Shown: piece by piece, positions 1 to 9,196 of the stretch
Numbering within the stretch: the first letter of the stretch is position 1
How the letters are laid out: every line of letters starts with the position of its first letter
Source of the DNA: a bacterium
GTDB lineage: Bacteria > Desulfobacterota > DSWW01
Direction: 5' to 3'
NCBI GenBank assembly: GCA_028277985.1
Contig: JANQFG010000058.1
Span: 1 to 64,000, forward strand
Length of the DNA stretch: 64,000 bases
Notes under the pieces: generated by a model
Database searches by the model: none
The model's input: only the letters and a program-made list of their open reading frames with translations
What the model was told of the DNA's origin: nothing
Program-made: the position numbers and the translations under genes

Positions 1-163
1 CCGGATCGACAAGTAACGTACCTGGAACCGTGGAGGGCATGGAGATGAAGACGAAACAGAAGTGCGTGGTGGCCGGGGGTGGGCCGGTTTCATCCTCACC
101 TCCCGGTGCGGCGATTCCGCCATCAAGTGCGCAGAACTCATAGTGGGAGAGAAGCTACTCTAG
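1..163 (+). pseudogene. 3' end of an upstream gene, apparently frameshifted
   Basis: Two frames each look like one part of a protein end. The frame from base 3 reads through KTKQKCVVAGGG near base 80. The frame entered around base 83 reads AGFILTSRCGDSAIKC and ends at a TAG at 161-163, a natural spacing before the next start at 182. The switch falls in a G-rich stretch (about 74-83). One base missing there, either a real mutation or a homopolymer sequencing error, would join the two frames. I do not recognise the family. If the first frame is read without correction it stops at 141-143. Confidence 0.45.
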
Positions 164-181
164 GACCCTGCGGAGCGGATC

Positions 182-988
182 ATGTCAGAGAAGGATATTC
201 TTTTTTCCCGGGATGGGGCGGTGGCCGTGATCACCTTGAACCGGCCGGAGCGGATGAATGCCCTGACCCTGGCCAACCATGGCGAGTTGGCCGTGGCGAT
301 CGAGGAGGCCCGTCGGGACGAACAGGTGCGCGTGATCGTCCTGACGGGCGCGGGCAAGGGTTTCTGTTCCGGGGACGATGTGGGAGAGGTGTTCCTCGGC
401 CCGGAAGAGGATCAGTTCAAGTCGAGAGAGGCAAGGCTCAGGCAGCTCGAGGGTGAGCACCCCTTTCCGGGAGGGGGGCACGGGCTGCTCACGATCAACA
501 AGCCGTCCATTGCAGCTGTGAACGGCCCGGCCGTCGGGTACGGGTGCGAGCTGGCGCTGCTGTGCAGCATGCGGGTTGCCTCGGAAAGGGCGCGCTTCAG
601 CGAGATCTTCCTCAGGGTCGGGCTGATTCCGGACGAGGCGCTCGTCATCCTGCCGAGGCTGATCGGGCTGGCCAAGACATACGAGATGGTATTGACCACG
701 GATATCATCGACGCGGCGGAGGCAGGGCGAATCGGGCTCGTCAACAGGGTCGTGCCTCACGAACAATTGATGGAAGCCACCATGGAACTGGCGGAGAAGA
801 TCGCCGCCCAGCCTCCGATTGCGGTCCGGCTCGCGATCGAGGGCATCCGAAGGGGCCTCGATTGGCCCATGGAAGAGTACATGCGGTTTCACGCCGTTGC
901 ATCTCCCTACTGTGCCGAGACCGAGGATCACAGGGAGGGAGCATTGGCCTTCCTCGAGAAGAGGAAGCCGGTCTTCAAGGGAAAGTAG
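182..988 (+). CDS. Enoyl-CoA hydratase/isomerase (crotonase) family protein
   Basis: This 268-residue protein has the usual crotonase length and order: N-terminal ITLNRPERMNAL, first oxyanion-hole segment GKGFCSGDD (residues 59-66) and second segment NGPAVGYGCELALLC (114-128). Crotonases act on the alpha/beta carbons of acyl-CoA thioesters. The first catalytic Glu position is kept (E123). The second, in the stretch matching PEITLG of true hydratases, appears to be Phe (F143), so plain enoyl-CoA hydration is doubtful and isomerase or other crotonase chemistry is possible. GGAG lies 6 bases before the ATG. It follows the broken gene end closely and may have been its operon partner. Confidence 0.9.
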   Translation: MSEKDILFSRDGAVAVITLNRPERMNALTLANHGELAVAIEEARRDEQVRVIVLTGAGKGFCSGDDVGEVFLGPEEDQFKSREARLRQLEGEHPFPGGGHGLLTINKPSIAAVNGPAVGYGCELALLCSMRVASERARFSEIFLRVGLIPDEALVILPRLIGLAKTYEMVLTTDIIDAAEAGRIGLVNRVVPHEQLMEATMELAEKIAAQPPIAVRLAIEGIRRGLDWPMEEYMRFHAVASPYCAETEDHREGALAFLEKRKPVFKGK

Positions 989-1096
989 CCGCCTCGTGGC
1001 CGGTCCTGCCGGTCTTTCTTCGCCCCCTTGCCCCGATCTTTGCCCCTCGACAAGAAACGCGTTTATTACCCCCTGCGGTCAGGATCGTTTTTTCTC

Positions 1097-1127
1097 TTGA
1101 CCCTTGGAATGTGAGAGTGTTAACCAT
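1097..1127 (+). promoter_or_regulatory. Putative promoter of the first DUF1302 gene
   Basis: TTGACC at 1097-1102 and TTAACC at 1120-1125 are 17 bases apart. The downstream 9-mer GTTAACCAT (1119-1127) recurs at nearly the same spacing from a TTGACA before the second DUF1302 gene (27495-27524). The -10 match is weak; the support is this conservation. A 5' leader of about 150 bases follows before the ATG at 1284, with nothing else recognisable in the 989-1283 gap. Confidence 0.45.
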
Positions 1128-1283
1128 GTCTCAGCCGGAAGTCGCAAAGGCTCTTCCTCCTACCATCTCAACGTTATAGGTCCGATTCGCCGGGTGAAGT
1201 TCTCTCTCGGCTCTCTGAGTGTAGCGATGCCGGGTTGGTGGTGAACCGCAGATGTCTGCCGGGCAACAGCATAGGGGGGAACG

Positions 1284-2918
1284 ATGATCTCTGGACGAGG
1301 AAGGCTCCTTTTTTGGATCGTTGGTTGGGCAGTGATTCTTTGGCTGACGGCGCCTGCGGAAGCCGTCTACATTGACACGGAAAAGACCCTGAAGGTGACG
1401 GGAAAGGCCCAGACCCGGGCCTCGATCCGTCTGCAGGATTCCGAAGGGTATACCTCCCCGGCGAATGTGTACGTGGGCAATCTGGTGCAGTGGCGGAACC
1501 TGGCCCTCATCGAGATCGACCACAATCTGAGGGACCTGACGGATGAGCTCGATATCCTGTACCCCTTGAAGGCCTTGAAGATAAGAGCGAAGTACCACCT
1601 GGTGGGCCGGTTCCTGTACGAGGCGGTCTACAACGTCGGCCCCCAGGCCTTCCGGGATGTTCGGGACGCGGACCGGGTGAACATCGACAACTTCAAGCAG
1701 AGCTACGACCTCTGGGAGTGTTACGCGGACTTGTCCCGGGGGCCGCTCTTCTTCCGGATCGGCCGGCAGAATCTTTCCTGGGGGGAGACCGATGTGTTTC
1801 GGCTCCTGGACAGCATCAACCCCCTGGACAACACCTTTGGAGGGCCCTTCGAGGATCTGGACGACCGGAGGATCCCGCTGTGGATGATCCGGGGCAGCTA
1901 CAACATCGGAAACGTTGGGCCGGTCAAGTCGCTGAGCGTGGAGGGGTTCTGGGTGCCGGGCACATGGGATGCCCGGATATCTCCCTGGGCCCCGAAGGGC
2001 ACGGCCTATTCGGCCCCCCTGTCCCCGGACCTGGCAAGGTTTCTGGATTTCAAGTACCCGGACAAGCTCATGGAGAGCAGCCGATGGGGATTTCGGCTGC
2101 AGGGTGTGGCGGGCCCCAACATCAATCTCTCGGTGGGCCACTACCGAAGCTTTCTGGATCTTCCGGCACTGCGTGCGGTGGTCGAACCGGGCATCCCCTT
2201 GCTCACGGGTCTCGATCAGATGGCCTTCGAGGTTTCCTGGCAGCCCGTGCACATCACAGGGGGAAGCCTGAACTACTGGGAGCCGCGCACCAATACGGTG
2301 GTCCGTGCCGAGCTGGCCTGGTTCTGGGACGAGCCCGTCTTCATCCCCCAGGAAAACGCATCCATACTTTTCGGGCCGACCCTCCCGCTGCCGGACCCGG
2401 TGCTCGACCTTGCTGCCGAGATGTTCGGGATCGACCTGCGGGATCTCGGCCTGGACGGGCTGCCCCTGAATCCCCAGAGCGGGACCATCCCGGAAAAGGG
2501 CATCCTCAGGTTCATGATCGGGCTGGACAAGCAGATGTGGATACGCCCTCTCAACAAGACCAACATGTTCTTTGTTTCCCTTCAGTACTTCGGGCAATGG
2601 ATTCCGGACTACGACCCGAGGCTGCGTCAGGCGCTTCAGCTCTATCCGAGTCCTGTGAATTACGCGCTTCTCAAGGAGGTCGAGAGCGTGTTCACCGCCC
2701 TCGTGAACACCATGTACCGGAAGGGTACGGTCAACCCTCAGCTCGCTCTGGCCTATGATGTGCGCGGGGCCTGGTTGATCCAGCCCTCGGTGAACCTGAT
2801 CCGAGAGCCATTCCGGTTCATGATCCAGTACAGCGCGATCGCAGGAACGTTCACCAATTTCGGCGCCTTTCGGGACCGTGACCAGATTACCTTTATCCTG
2901 ACGTATCTTTTCAGCTAG
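1284..2918 (+). CDS. DUF1302 family outer-membrane protein (copy A)
   Basis: This 544-residue protein is DUF1302-like: conserved blocks TLKVTGKAQTRASIRLQDSE, WGETDVFRLLDSINPLDNTF and EDLDDRRIPLWM, a C-terminal aromatic-rich strand and a final FS. Residues 1-27 form a signal peptide ending near AEA. The family is predicted to form an outer-membrane beta structure and is usually encoded beside DUF1329, as here (27-base gap). It probably binds or passes a hydrophobic substrate or product, but no member function can be assigned from sequence. A second copy lies at 27622-29178 and most blocks match closely. GGGGGG is 4 bases before the ATG. Confidence 0.88.
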   Translation: MISGRGRLLFWIVGWAVILWLTAPAEAVYIDTEKTLKVTGKAQTRASIRLQDSEGYTSPANVYVGNLVQWRNLALIEIDHNLRDLTDELDILYPLKALKIRAKYHLVGRFLYEAVYNVGPQAFRDVRDADRVNIDNFKQSYDLWECYADLSRGPLFFRIGRQNLSWGETDVFRLLDSINPLDNTFGGPFEDLDDRRIPLWMIRGSYNIGNVGPVKSLSVEGFWVPGTWDARISPWAPKGTAYSAPLSPDLARFLDFKYPDKLMESSRWGFRLQGVAGPNINLSVGHYRSFLDLPALRAVVEPGIPLLTGLDQMAFEVSWQPVHITGGSLNYWEPRTNTVVRAELAWFWDEPVFIPQENASILFGPTLPLPDPVLDLAAEMFGIDLRDLGLDGLPLNPQSGTIPEKGILRFMIGLDKQMWIRPLNKTNMFFVSLQYFGQWIPDYDPRLRQALQLYPSPVNYALLKEVESVFTALVNTMYRKGTVNPQLALAYDVRGAWLIQPSVNLIREPFRFMIQYSAIAGTFTNFGAFRDRDQITFILTYLFS

Positions 2919-2945
2919 CGGAAAGCAGGAAAGGAGATACGAGCC

Positions 2946-4244
2946 ATGAGAATCATCCGGATCTTCGGGATCGTTGTCTTGCTTGTCCTTTCTGTTCCGA
3001 TGATGCAAGCCGCCGTCTTCGCGGATGTCGCCCCGGGGGATGTGATCGACAAGACGAACTGGCAGAAAGCCGAGGAGCTGTTGCCCGCGTCCGTGCTGGA
3101 CTGGGTCAAAAAGGGGGATTTCGTCCTCAACATCGGGGAGCTCGCTTACGACGAAAAGGAGTATTTTGAATTCAACGTGAAGGAGTCCTTGACGGCGAAC
3201 ATCGGGCGGTACAAGGTGGACGAAAAGGACATCATCGTCGATGCGAAGACGGGCACGCCCCCGGATTTCATCTCCGGGCTCCCTTTCCCCCAGGTGGACC
3301 CCGAAGACCCCAAAGCAGGCCAGAAGTTCCTCTATAACAAGCACTACCTGCAGTTCAACACCGGCAACCAGGACGTGGGGTTTCAAGCTGTATGGGTAGG
3401 CACGGGTGGATTCGAAAGAGAAATCGGAGCCGGCTGGATCGCCGCGCCCATGGATGGGTACCCTGGGGCTCAATCGATCCGGAACCCGGATGGCATTCAA
3501 CGCTACACGCTCATCGCGGTTGACCGGCCCTACGACATAGCCGGGTTCAACCTTCTGCTGTGGAGGTACAAGGACGAGCGTCAGGACCTCAACCTGTCCT
3601 ACATTCCAGCGATCCGGCGGGCGCGACGTATGAGCCCGGCCAATCGTTCCGACGCTTTCGTGGGATCGGATTTCTGCATCGACGACCCGAACGGGTACGA
3701 CGGGAAGATCTGTATGTTCGACTGGAAGGTCCTTCGAAAACAGGATGCGCTTTTGCCGTACAAGAGCAAGAACCCGGAACGACTCACTCGGACCAAGCGG
3801 GGTGCATGGCAGACTACGGCCGACGTGACCCCCGGCGAGTATGGGTATCAGACCGAGGGGTGGCAGGGAGCACCCTGGGCCCCGGTGAATCTGTTCTGGG
3901 TCAAGAAGACAGTGTACGTGATCGAGGCCGCTTCCAAAGATCGCTATTACAACTACGGAAAACAGGAGATGTGGTACGACCCGGACGTTCGTTTCCCCAA
4001 ATACAAGATCATCTACGACCGCGCCGGCGACTACTGGAAGACCATGATGATCGGGTTCAGCGCGTACGGGAGCGCGGACGGAAAGATGAAGTTCATGCTC
4101 GTGGATATCCAGGACATCATTGACGATCGGTCCCAGCACGCGTCCCTGTGCGAGAACGCAAGCAAGAGAAACCTCTGGAAGCTCTTCACAGAGGTGGAGA
4201 TGGACGACTTCACGCTCTCCGGGTTTCAGAAATACTGCAAGTAG
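2946..4244 (+). CDS. DUF1329 family exported protein (copy A)
   Basis: The 432-residue product carries a signal peptide (residues 1-27, cleavage probably after VFA) without a lipobox, so a periplasmic or outer-membrane-associated location is likely. Family blocks include YDIAGFNLLLWRYKDERQDL, YIPAIRRARRMSPANRSDAF and the terminal DFTLSGFQKYCK. DUF1329 proteins are relatives of lipoprotein-localisation folds and pair with DUF1302 in many lipid and steroid gene clusters; the role is inferred from pairing only. A more distant paralogue lies at 29215-30513. GGAG is 9 bases before the ATG. The FAD enzyme downstream starts 5 bases after the stop. Confidence 0.87.
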   Translation: MRIIRIFGIVVLLVLSVPMMQAAVFADVAPGDVIDKTNWQKAEELLPASVLDWVKKGDFVLNIGELAYDEKEYFEFNVKESLTANIGRYKVDEKDIIVDAKTGTPPDFISGLPFPQVDPEDPKAGQKFLYNKHYLQFNTGNQDVGFQAVWVGTGGFEREIGAGWIAAPMDGYPGAQSIRNPDGIQRYTLIAVDRPYDIAGFNLLLWRYKDERQDLNLSYIPAIRRARRMSPANRSDAFVGSDFCIDDPNGYDGKICMFDWKVLRKQDALLPYKSKNPERLTRTKRGAWQTTADVTPGEYGYQTEGWQGAPWAPVNLFWVKKTVYVIEAASKDRYYNYGKQEMWYDPDVRFPKYKIIYDRAGDYWKTMMIGFSAYGSADGKMKFMLVDIQDIIDDRSQHASLCENASKRNLWKLFTEVEMDDFTLSGFQKYCK

Positions 4245-4249
4245 AAGCT

Positions 4250-5677
4250 GTGAGACGGCACGAAAGAGCGGTGGTGATCGGTTCGGGCATCGGGGGAGCT
4301 GCTGCTGCCGCACTGCTGGCAGCAAAGGAATTCGACGTTCTTCTCCTCGAACGCAACCGGTCTGCCGGTGGAAAGACCGGGAGCTACGAACGGGAAGGTT
4401 TCACCTGCGACATGGGGGTCCACTACGCGGGCCGGGGAGATCGGGGCCCTCTCGGAGAAGTGGCCCGGCGCGTATCCGCTGACCTGCATTTCATCAAGAA
4501 GGACCCTTTCCTGCGAATGATGAAGGGAGAGAGGTCCCGCGATCTTTCCCTGAGACTCACCTCTTTTCCCTCCCTGGCCAAGCTTGGAAGCCTGATCGGT
4601 GTAAGGGCAAAGAACCTTCCGGGTGTCTACCGCTTCTTCAGGACGCTTAAGAGCGTGAAGACCGAGCAGGACGTCGTTCCATATGACGGCAGGACGATGA
4701 AGGAATTCCTTTTCACTTGTACGGAGGACGAGGAGCTTCATCGGTTGATCGACACCTTCTGCGGGCTTTTGCTCGCCGTTCCCTACGGGGAGGCATCGGC
4801 CGGCGAGTTCCTGTGGGGCTTTGCCACCTGGGCGAGAGATGCATCCTGTTCCTACCCCAGGGGTGGATTTGGCCGGGTCGCATCGTCGTACATCGAGGCC
4901 TGTGAGAGGTTTGGGGGACGCGTTCGTCACGGCGAGGCGGCCAGAGGCATCCGTGTGGAAGAGGGGAGGGCAGTGGGCGTCGAGACCGAAGAGGACTTCT
5001 ATCCGGCCGAGGTGGTGGTAAGCAACGCGGGCATAAGGAGGACGATCGACCTGGCCGGGAGAGACTCATTCGAGACAGACTATGTCGATCGGGCAATGAA
5101 GCTCAAGGATTCGGCAGGAGTGGTGACGATCAAGTACGCTGTGGATTGCGGGCTCGTGGATCTGCCCATCACGATTCACTACGATCCCGGATCGGACTTC
5201 TCGAAGAGCCTTGCGGACATGTCCCGCGGGGTCGTGCCCGATGATCCTCCCCTGTACATCCCCTGTCCAACCCTCGCAGATCCGGAGCTGGCGCCGGAGG
5301 GACAGCATCTGCTCATGGTGGGCACGGTCGTGCCTGCGTCCTTCGAAGCCAAGGATCTGGCCGAAAAGGTGCTCGACAGGGTGGAGGAGAAGATGAAGGT
5401 CATCGTTCCCGGCCTGTACGATCACATCGTGTGGAAGCATCGGGCCAACCTCGACTACATAGGCGCGATGGGGGGAAGGGGAGCAGGGGAGGCGATCGGT
5501 CTGGCCCAACGGTTCGATCAGGTGGGAAAGCTCAAGCCGGCCGCCCGTATGCCCGTGGAGGGGCTCTATCTGGTCGGTTGTGATGCAGGCGGCAGGGGGA
5601 TCGGCACGGAACAGGCGGCCGACAGTGCCCTGAAGGTCGTGGATGAGATCTTAGCTCGAACAAGGAGTGAAGCATGA
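4250..5677 (+). CDS. FAD-dependent oxidoreductase, phytoene-desaturase-like
   Basis: The frame is open from 4148, but the protein proper begins at the GTG at 4250 (475 residues), whose product starts RRHERAVVIGSGIGGAAAAA, a GxGxxG dinucleotide fold, followed by LLLERN and AGGKTGSYEREGF as in phytoene desaturase and amine-oxidase-type flavoproteins. The C-terminal part LYLVGCDAGGRGIGTEQAA matches the second FAD-binding segment of that superfamily. It probably desaturates, saturates or isomerises an isoprenoid or other hydrophobic substrate. It is translationally coupled to its neighbours: 5 bases after the DUF1329 stop, and overlapping the SDR start by ATGA. Confidence 0.82.
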   Translation: MRRHERAVVIGSGIGGAAAAALLAAKEFDVLLLERNRSAGGKTGSYEREGFTCDMGVHYAGRGDRGPLGEVARRVSADLHFIKKDPFLRMMKGERSRDLSLRLTSFPSLAKLGSLIGVRAKNLPGVYRFFRTLKSVKTEQDVVPYDGRTMKEFLFTCTEDEELHRLIDTFCGLLLAVPYGEASAGEFLWGFATWARDASCSYPRGGFGRVASSYIEACERFGGRVRHGEAARGIRVEEGRAVGVETEEDFYPAEVVVSNAGIRRTIDLAGRDSFETDYVDRAMKLKDSAGVVTIKYAVDCGLVDLPITIHYDPGSDFSKSLADMSRGVVPDDPPLYIPCPTLADPELAPEGQHLLMVGTVVPASFEAKDLAEKVLDRVEEKMKVIVPGLYDHIVWKHRANLDYIGAMGGRGAGEAIGLAQRFDQVGKLKPAARMPVEGLYLVGCDAGGRGIGTEQAADSALKVVDEILARTRSEA

Positions 5678-6474
5678 AGCTAAAAGGGAAAGTGGCCCTC
5701 ATTACGGGTGCGGCCAGAGCGATCGGCAGGGCGCATGCCCTGCGGCTGGCAGGACTGGGCGCAGACATCCTGATCAACGACATTGACTTGGAGTCCTTCA
5801 GGGAGTTTGAAGAAGGTATCGGGGCGGCGACGGTGGTGGACGAGATCAGGGCGCAAGGTGTCGAGTGTATCGGGATCGCGGCAGATGTGACGGACAAGGA
5901 GCAGGTGGAATCGATGGTGCAGGAAGCACTCGACGCATTCGGCCACATCGACATCCTGATCAACAACGCAGGAGGCCTTGCCGGCGAGGTGCTCGAGAGC
6001 TTCGCCTCCTCCGTGTCGGAGGATGATCTTCGGGCAACCCTGGACCGAAACCTGATGGGCACACTTTTCTGCTGCCAGGCGGTTGCGCCCTCCATGAAGA
6101 CCCTCGGCTGGGGCAGGATCGTGAACACCTCTTCGCAGGCGGGCCTCCAGGCACAGCAGGGGGGCGTGTATGCCTCGTACGGCGCAGCCAAAGCCGGGGT
6201 CATGGCGTACACGAGGTACCTGGCGCAGGAGCTGGGAGCCTTCGGGATCACCGTGAATTGCCTGGTGCCGGCCTACGTGAAGACCCGGCGCCTGGAAGTC
6301 CTGGTATACGACGCAATCCCGGGAGTTAAGGAACAGCTTCTGGGGCAGATACCCCTCGGCCGGCTGGCCGAACCGGAGGACGTGGCCAAGGCCGCGGAGT
6401 TCTTTGTTACGGACCTGGGCGATTACATAACGGGACAATGCCTGAGTGTGTGCGGGGGGGCGATCAGGTCGTAG
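5674..6474 (+). CDS. Short-chain dehydrogenase/reductase
   Basis: A 266-residue classical SDR: cofactor motif ITGAARAIG (residues 9-17), NNAG, the catalytic Ser in NTSSQAG, and YASYGAAKAG with the Tyr-x3-Lys pair, then the C-terminal GQCLSVCGG cap. SDRs oxidise or reduce secondary alcohols and ketones with NAD(P); the 3-hydroxyacyl or cyclic alcohol substrate is not evident. The start ATG overlaps the preceding TGA by four bases, so it is co-translated with the FAD enzyme and belongs to the DUF1302 module A operon. Confidence 0.92.
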   Translation: MKLKGKVALITGAARAIGRAHALRLAGLGADILINDIDLESFREFEEGIGAATVVDEIRAQGVECIGIAADVTDKEQVESMVQEALDAFGHIDILINNAGGLAGEVLESFASSVSEDDLRATLDRNLMGTLFCCQAVAPSMKTLGWGRIVNTSSQAGLQAQQGGVYASYGAAKAGVMAYTRYLAQELGAFGITVNCLVPAYVKTRRLEVLVYDAIPGVKEQLLGQIPLGRLAEPEDVAKAAEFFVTDLGDYITGQCLSVCGGAIRS

Positions 6475-6549
6475 TGGACCGATCTCGTTTCTTGATTGTG
6501 AGATGGTATACTGTTACACATAGAGCAGACGCTGCACGGGGAGGGCACG

Positions 6550-7680
6550 ATGAGACGACCTGTTCTGGTGCGGAAGGTTGCGTGGCTCATACTGGCAGGG
6601 ATGGTCTCGCTTTCGGCATGCGGGGACGATGGGGAGGATTGGGGCACCGGGGCCGACGAGTTCGTCTACCCGAATCCGACGTGGAAGGTCGAGGCGCCCG
6701 AGGCACACGGTCTGGACTCGATCCTTCTGGAGGAGGCAGCGGACTACGCCGGGGAGAATGCCTCCAATTGCCTCGTGATCACGCGAAACGGCGTGATCGT
6801 GGGCGAGTGGTACTGGAACGGGTGGGGGCCTGCCGACCATCAGAACGTCTTCTCAGTGACCAAATCCATTACCAGCGCCCTCGTCGGTATCGCCCAGGGA
6901 CGGGGCGATCTGGATATCACCGAAAAGGCATCCGCGTACATCACCGAGTGGGTGGGAACCGCCAGTGAAGATGTGACCGTTCAGAACCTCATCAGCAACG
7001 ACTCGGGCCGCCACTGGGATTTCACCACCGACTACGTGAAAATGGCAATCGGGGCGGCGGACAAGACAGCCCTTGCCGTCAGCCTCGGTCAGCAACACCC
7101 ACCCGGCACCATCTGGAACTACAACAACAGCGCGATCCAGACCCTGGAGCCCATCCTGAACCTGGCGACCGGTGTGGACGTGGCCGATTACGCGGAGCAG
7201 GTTCTGTTCAGACCCCTGGGCATGGCTTCGACCTTTGGACGGGATCGTGTCGGCAACCCTACGACCTTTGCGAATGCCGAGTGTTCCTGCAGGGACCTGG
7301 CGAGATTCGGCTACCTCTACCTGCGTGGCGGCCGATGGGGCGGTGGGCGACAGATAGTGCCCGAGGATTGGGTCGAGGAGTCGATCCGGCCCTCCACCCC
7401 CCTCAACTCCATCTATGGATACATGTGGTGGCTCAACCAAGAAGGCGACTGGGTTGCTCCTTCCTGGCCTGACCATATTTACGGCGAAGGGAAACCGATG
7501 GTGAACCTGCCCGAGAATGTCTACCGGGCAAGTGGGGCATTCAATCAGATCATCCTCGTGGATCCGGACCTGGATCTGGTCTTTACGAGGATTGGCTGGG
7601 TCCTGGGGCTCGAGGATACCGCTTCGTCCGGACTCACAGAGGGCCTGGCAGAGCGGATTCGTGCCGCCAGGCTGGATTAG
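6550..7680 (+). CDS. Serine hydrolase lipoprotein, beta-lactamase class C fold
   Basis: The 376-residue product starts with a lipoprotein signal ending LSAC (Cys near residue 24), so it is lipid-anchored outside the cytoplasm. The catalytic S-x-x-K is in FSVTKSI (about residues 101-107) and the Tyr-x-Asn element in WNYNNSA. ASGAFNQ fits the third conserved region of esterases in this fold. Members hydrolyse esters, amides or D-peptides; with catabolic neighbours an esterase role is plausible. It is 75 bases after the SDR stop, so it may have its own promoter. Confidence 0.85.
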   Translation: MRRPVLVRKVAWLILAGMVSLSACGDDGEDWGTGADEFVYPNPTWKVEAPEAHGLDSILLEEAADYAGENASNCLVITRNGVIVGEWYWNGWGPADHQNVFSVTKSITSALVGIAQGRGDLDITEKASAYITEWVGTASEDVTVQNLISNDSGRHWDFTTDYVKMAIGAADKTALAVSLGQQHPPGTIWNYNNSAIQTLEPILNLATGVDVADYAEQVLFRPLGMASTFGRDRVGNPTTFANAECSCRDLARFGYLYLRGGRWGGGRQIVPEDWVEESIRPSTPLNSIYGYMWWLNQEGDWVAPSWPDHIYGEGKPMVNLPENVYRASGAFNQIILVDPDLDLVFTRIGWVLGLEDTASSGLTEGLAERIRAARLD

Positions 7681-7760
7681 CCGATCGAAAGGATCGCTAT
7701 CGAGCAGAGTTGTCACGAAGTCTTCCAACAACTGTCACACGAACAGGAGGAGGCAAGAAG

Positions 7761-9017
7761 ATGACATACTTCGACATGAATCTGGATCTGACCGATGAGG
7801 ACAGGGCGATCAAGGAAGCCGCTCACAAGTTCGCCAAGGAGGTCATGCGTCCCATCGGCATCGAGATCGACAAGATGACGGCCGTGGAGGCGGTGGCGCC
7901 GGGATCTCCCATATGGGATTTCCTGAAGAAGGGCTATGAGCTCGGCTACCACAAGGCCGCTTTTCCGGAGGAGGTGGGAGGCTTGGGATTCACGCCCCTG
8001 CAGAGTCACATCATGTCCGAGGAGCTCGTCTGGGGGAGCCTGGGGCTGACAGGGGTCCTGCTCCTTGCCGGCTGGCCCTATGTAAAGATCCTTCACACGG
8101 GCAATCAGGAGCTCATCGAGGAATTCGTGGTCCCCTTCTGTCAATGCGATGACGCGAGCATCACCGGAAGCTGGGCCATCACGGAACCGGATCACGGCTC
8201 CGATACGCTCGGTCCGGGGGAGGATTTCTTCTACGACCCGAAGCTCAAGTGGCAGTGTCAGGGCAAGCTGGATGGGGACGAGTATGTGATCAACGGCCAG
8301 AAGGCGGCCTGGGTCTCCTGCGCGCCCACAGCGACGCACACAATGCTCAATCTCCAGCTCGACACGTCCATGGGCATGGCAGGCGGGGGAACCTGCATCC
8401 TCCCCTTGAACCTGCCGGGTATAGAGAGGGGCAAGCCTCTGGAAAAAGTCGGCCAGCGTGATCTGCCCCAGGGCGAGCTCTTCTTTGACAACGTGAGGAT
8501 CCCGAAGCGCTGGATGTTCGTCGGCCCGGAGGAATGGGCGGATTGGGTGACCGGGAACCTGGGATTTGGCAACTCGGCCATGACCCTATTCGCCATCGGT
8601 CTGGCACGGGCCGCTTTTGACGAGACTCTTGCGTACGCAAAAGAGCGGGTTCAGGGTGGTAAGCCCCTGATCGAGCACTACGCCATGAAGATTCGTATCC
8701 ACCGGATGTTCGCACAAGTTGAGGCGATCCGGGCCATGAGCCGTGCCGTCTGGATTATGAACTCGCGCATTTACCCGGTTGCCAGTGAGTATGCCTTTGC
8801 AGGCAAGACCTTCTGCTCGGAAACGGCCCGGGAAGTGATCGACGAGGGTGTGCAGATCTTCGGCGGGAACGGGCTCACCAAGGAGTACTTCATTGAGAAA
8901 CTCTGGAGGGACTCGCGGGCCTTGACCATCGAGGACGGGGAGAACTACGTCCTCAACCGGGTGGGGGGTAACCTCCTGAAGGACCTCTATCCGAGAACCA
9001 GCGTCAATCTGCTCTAA
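7761..9017 (+). CDS. Acyl-CoA dehydrogenase with Asp at the catalytic-base position
   Basis: The open frame begins at 7710, but AGGAGG precedes the ATG at 7761, giving 418 residues. ACAD landmarks are ITGSWAITEPDHGSD (FAD/substrate region), INGQKAAWVS and the C-terminal GGNGLTKEYFIEKLWRDSRA. The motif that carries the catalytic Glu in MCAD-type enzymes (IYEGT) reads IEDGE here, with D392 exactly 21 residues after GNG as in MCAD. The alternative Glu of isovaleryl-CoA type enzymes is absent (LGFGNS). Asp as base is known in some alicyclic acyl-CoA dehydrogenases of benzoate-degrading anaerobes, so a cyclic acyl-CoA substrate is a reasonable guess. Confidence 0.9.
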   Translation: MTYFDMNLDLTDEDRAIKEAAHKFAKEVMRPIGIEIDKMTAVEAVAPGSPIWDFLKKGYELGYHKAAFPEEVGGLGFTPLQSHIMSEELVWGSLGLTGVLLLAGWPYVKILHTGNQELIEEFVVPFCQCDDASITGSWAITEPDHGSDTLGPGEDFFYDPKLKWQCQGKLDGDEYVINGQKAAWVSCAPTATHTMLNLQLDTSMGMAGGGTCILPLNLPGIERGKPLEKVGQRDLPQGELFFDNVRIPKRWMFVGPEEWADWVTGNLGFGNSAMTLFAIGLARAAFDETLAYAKERVQGGKPLIEHYAMKIRIHRMFAQVEAIRAMSRAVWIMNSRIYPVASEYAFAGKTFCSETAREVIDEGVQIFGGNGLTKEYFIEKLWRDSRALTIEDGENYVLNRVGGNLLKDLYPRTSVNLL

Positions 9018-9075
9018 TAGTCTCAGGGCGTTTGGCACCAATGGCGAACGTTGCGAGGGAGTGAAGACGACCGAA

Positions 9076-9116
9076 GCAATCCCCCAGCTCAGGAGGCTCT
9101 CCAGACGGGGGATTGC
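9076..9116. repeat. 10-bp inverted repeat in the ACAD/AKR-like gap
   Basis: GCAATCCCCC at 9076-9085 and its exact complement at 9107-9116 enclose a 21-base loop. It lies in the 258-base non-coding gap 9018-9275 between convergent genes, upstream of a much longer hairpin. The surrounding sequence looks like a dispersed intergenic repeat, but only one copy is visible here. Confidence 0.6.
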
Positions 9117-9196
9117 CACGGGCGCCCGCGCGCCCTCGCAATCTCCTTCAACCCGGATATTGCGAGCCGAAGGCGCGGCAACCTCCCTGCAACTCA

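Noticed and set aside
1131-4325. Antisense open frame of 1064 codons across the DUF1302 and DUF1329 genes
   Set aside because: It mirrors two clearly coding genes with strong family motifs; its product is low-complexity, rich in Arg, Pro, Val and His, and typical of antisense frames in GC-rich genes. A similar frame (28264-30033) covers module B.
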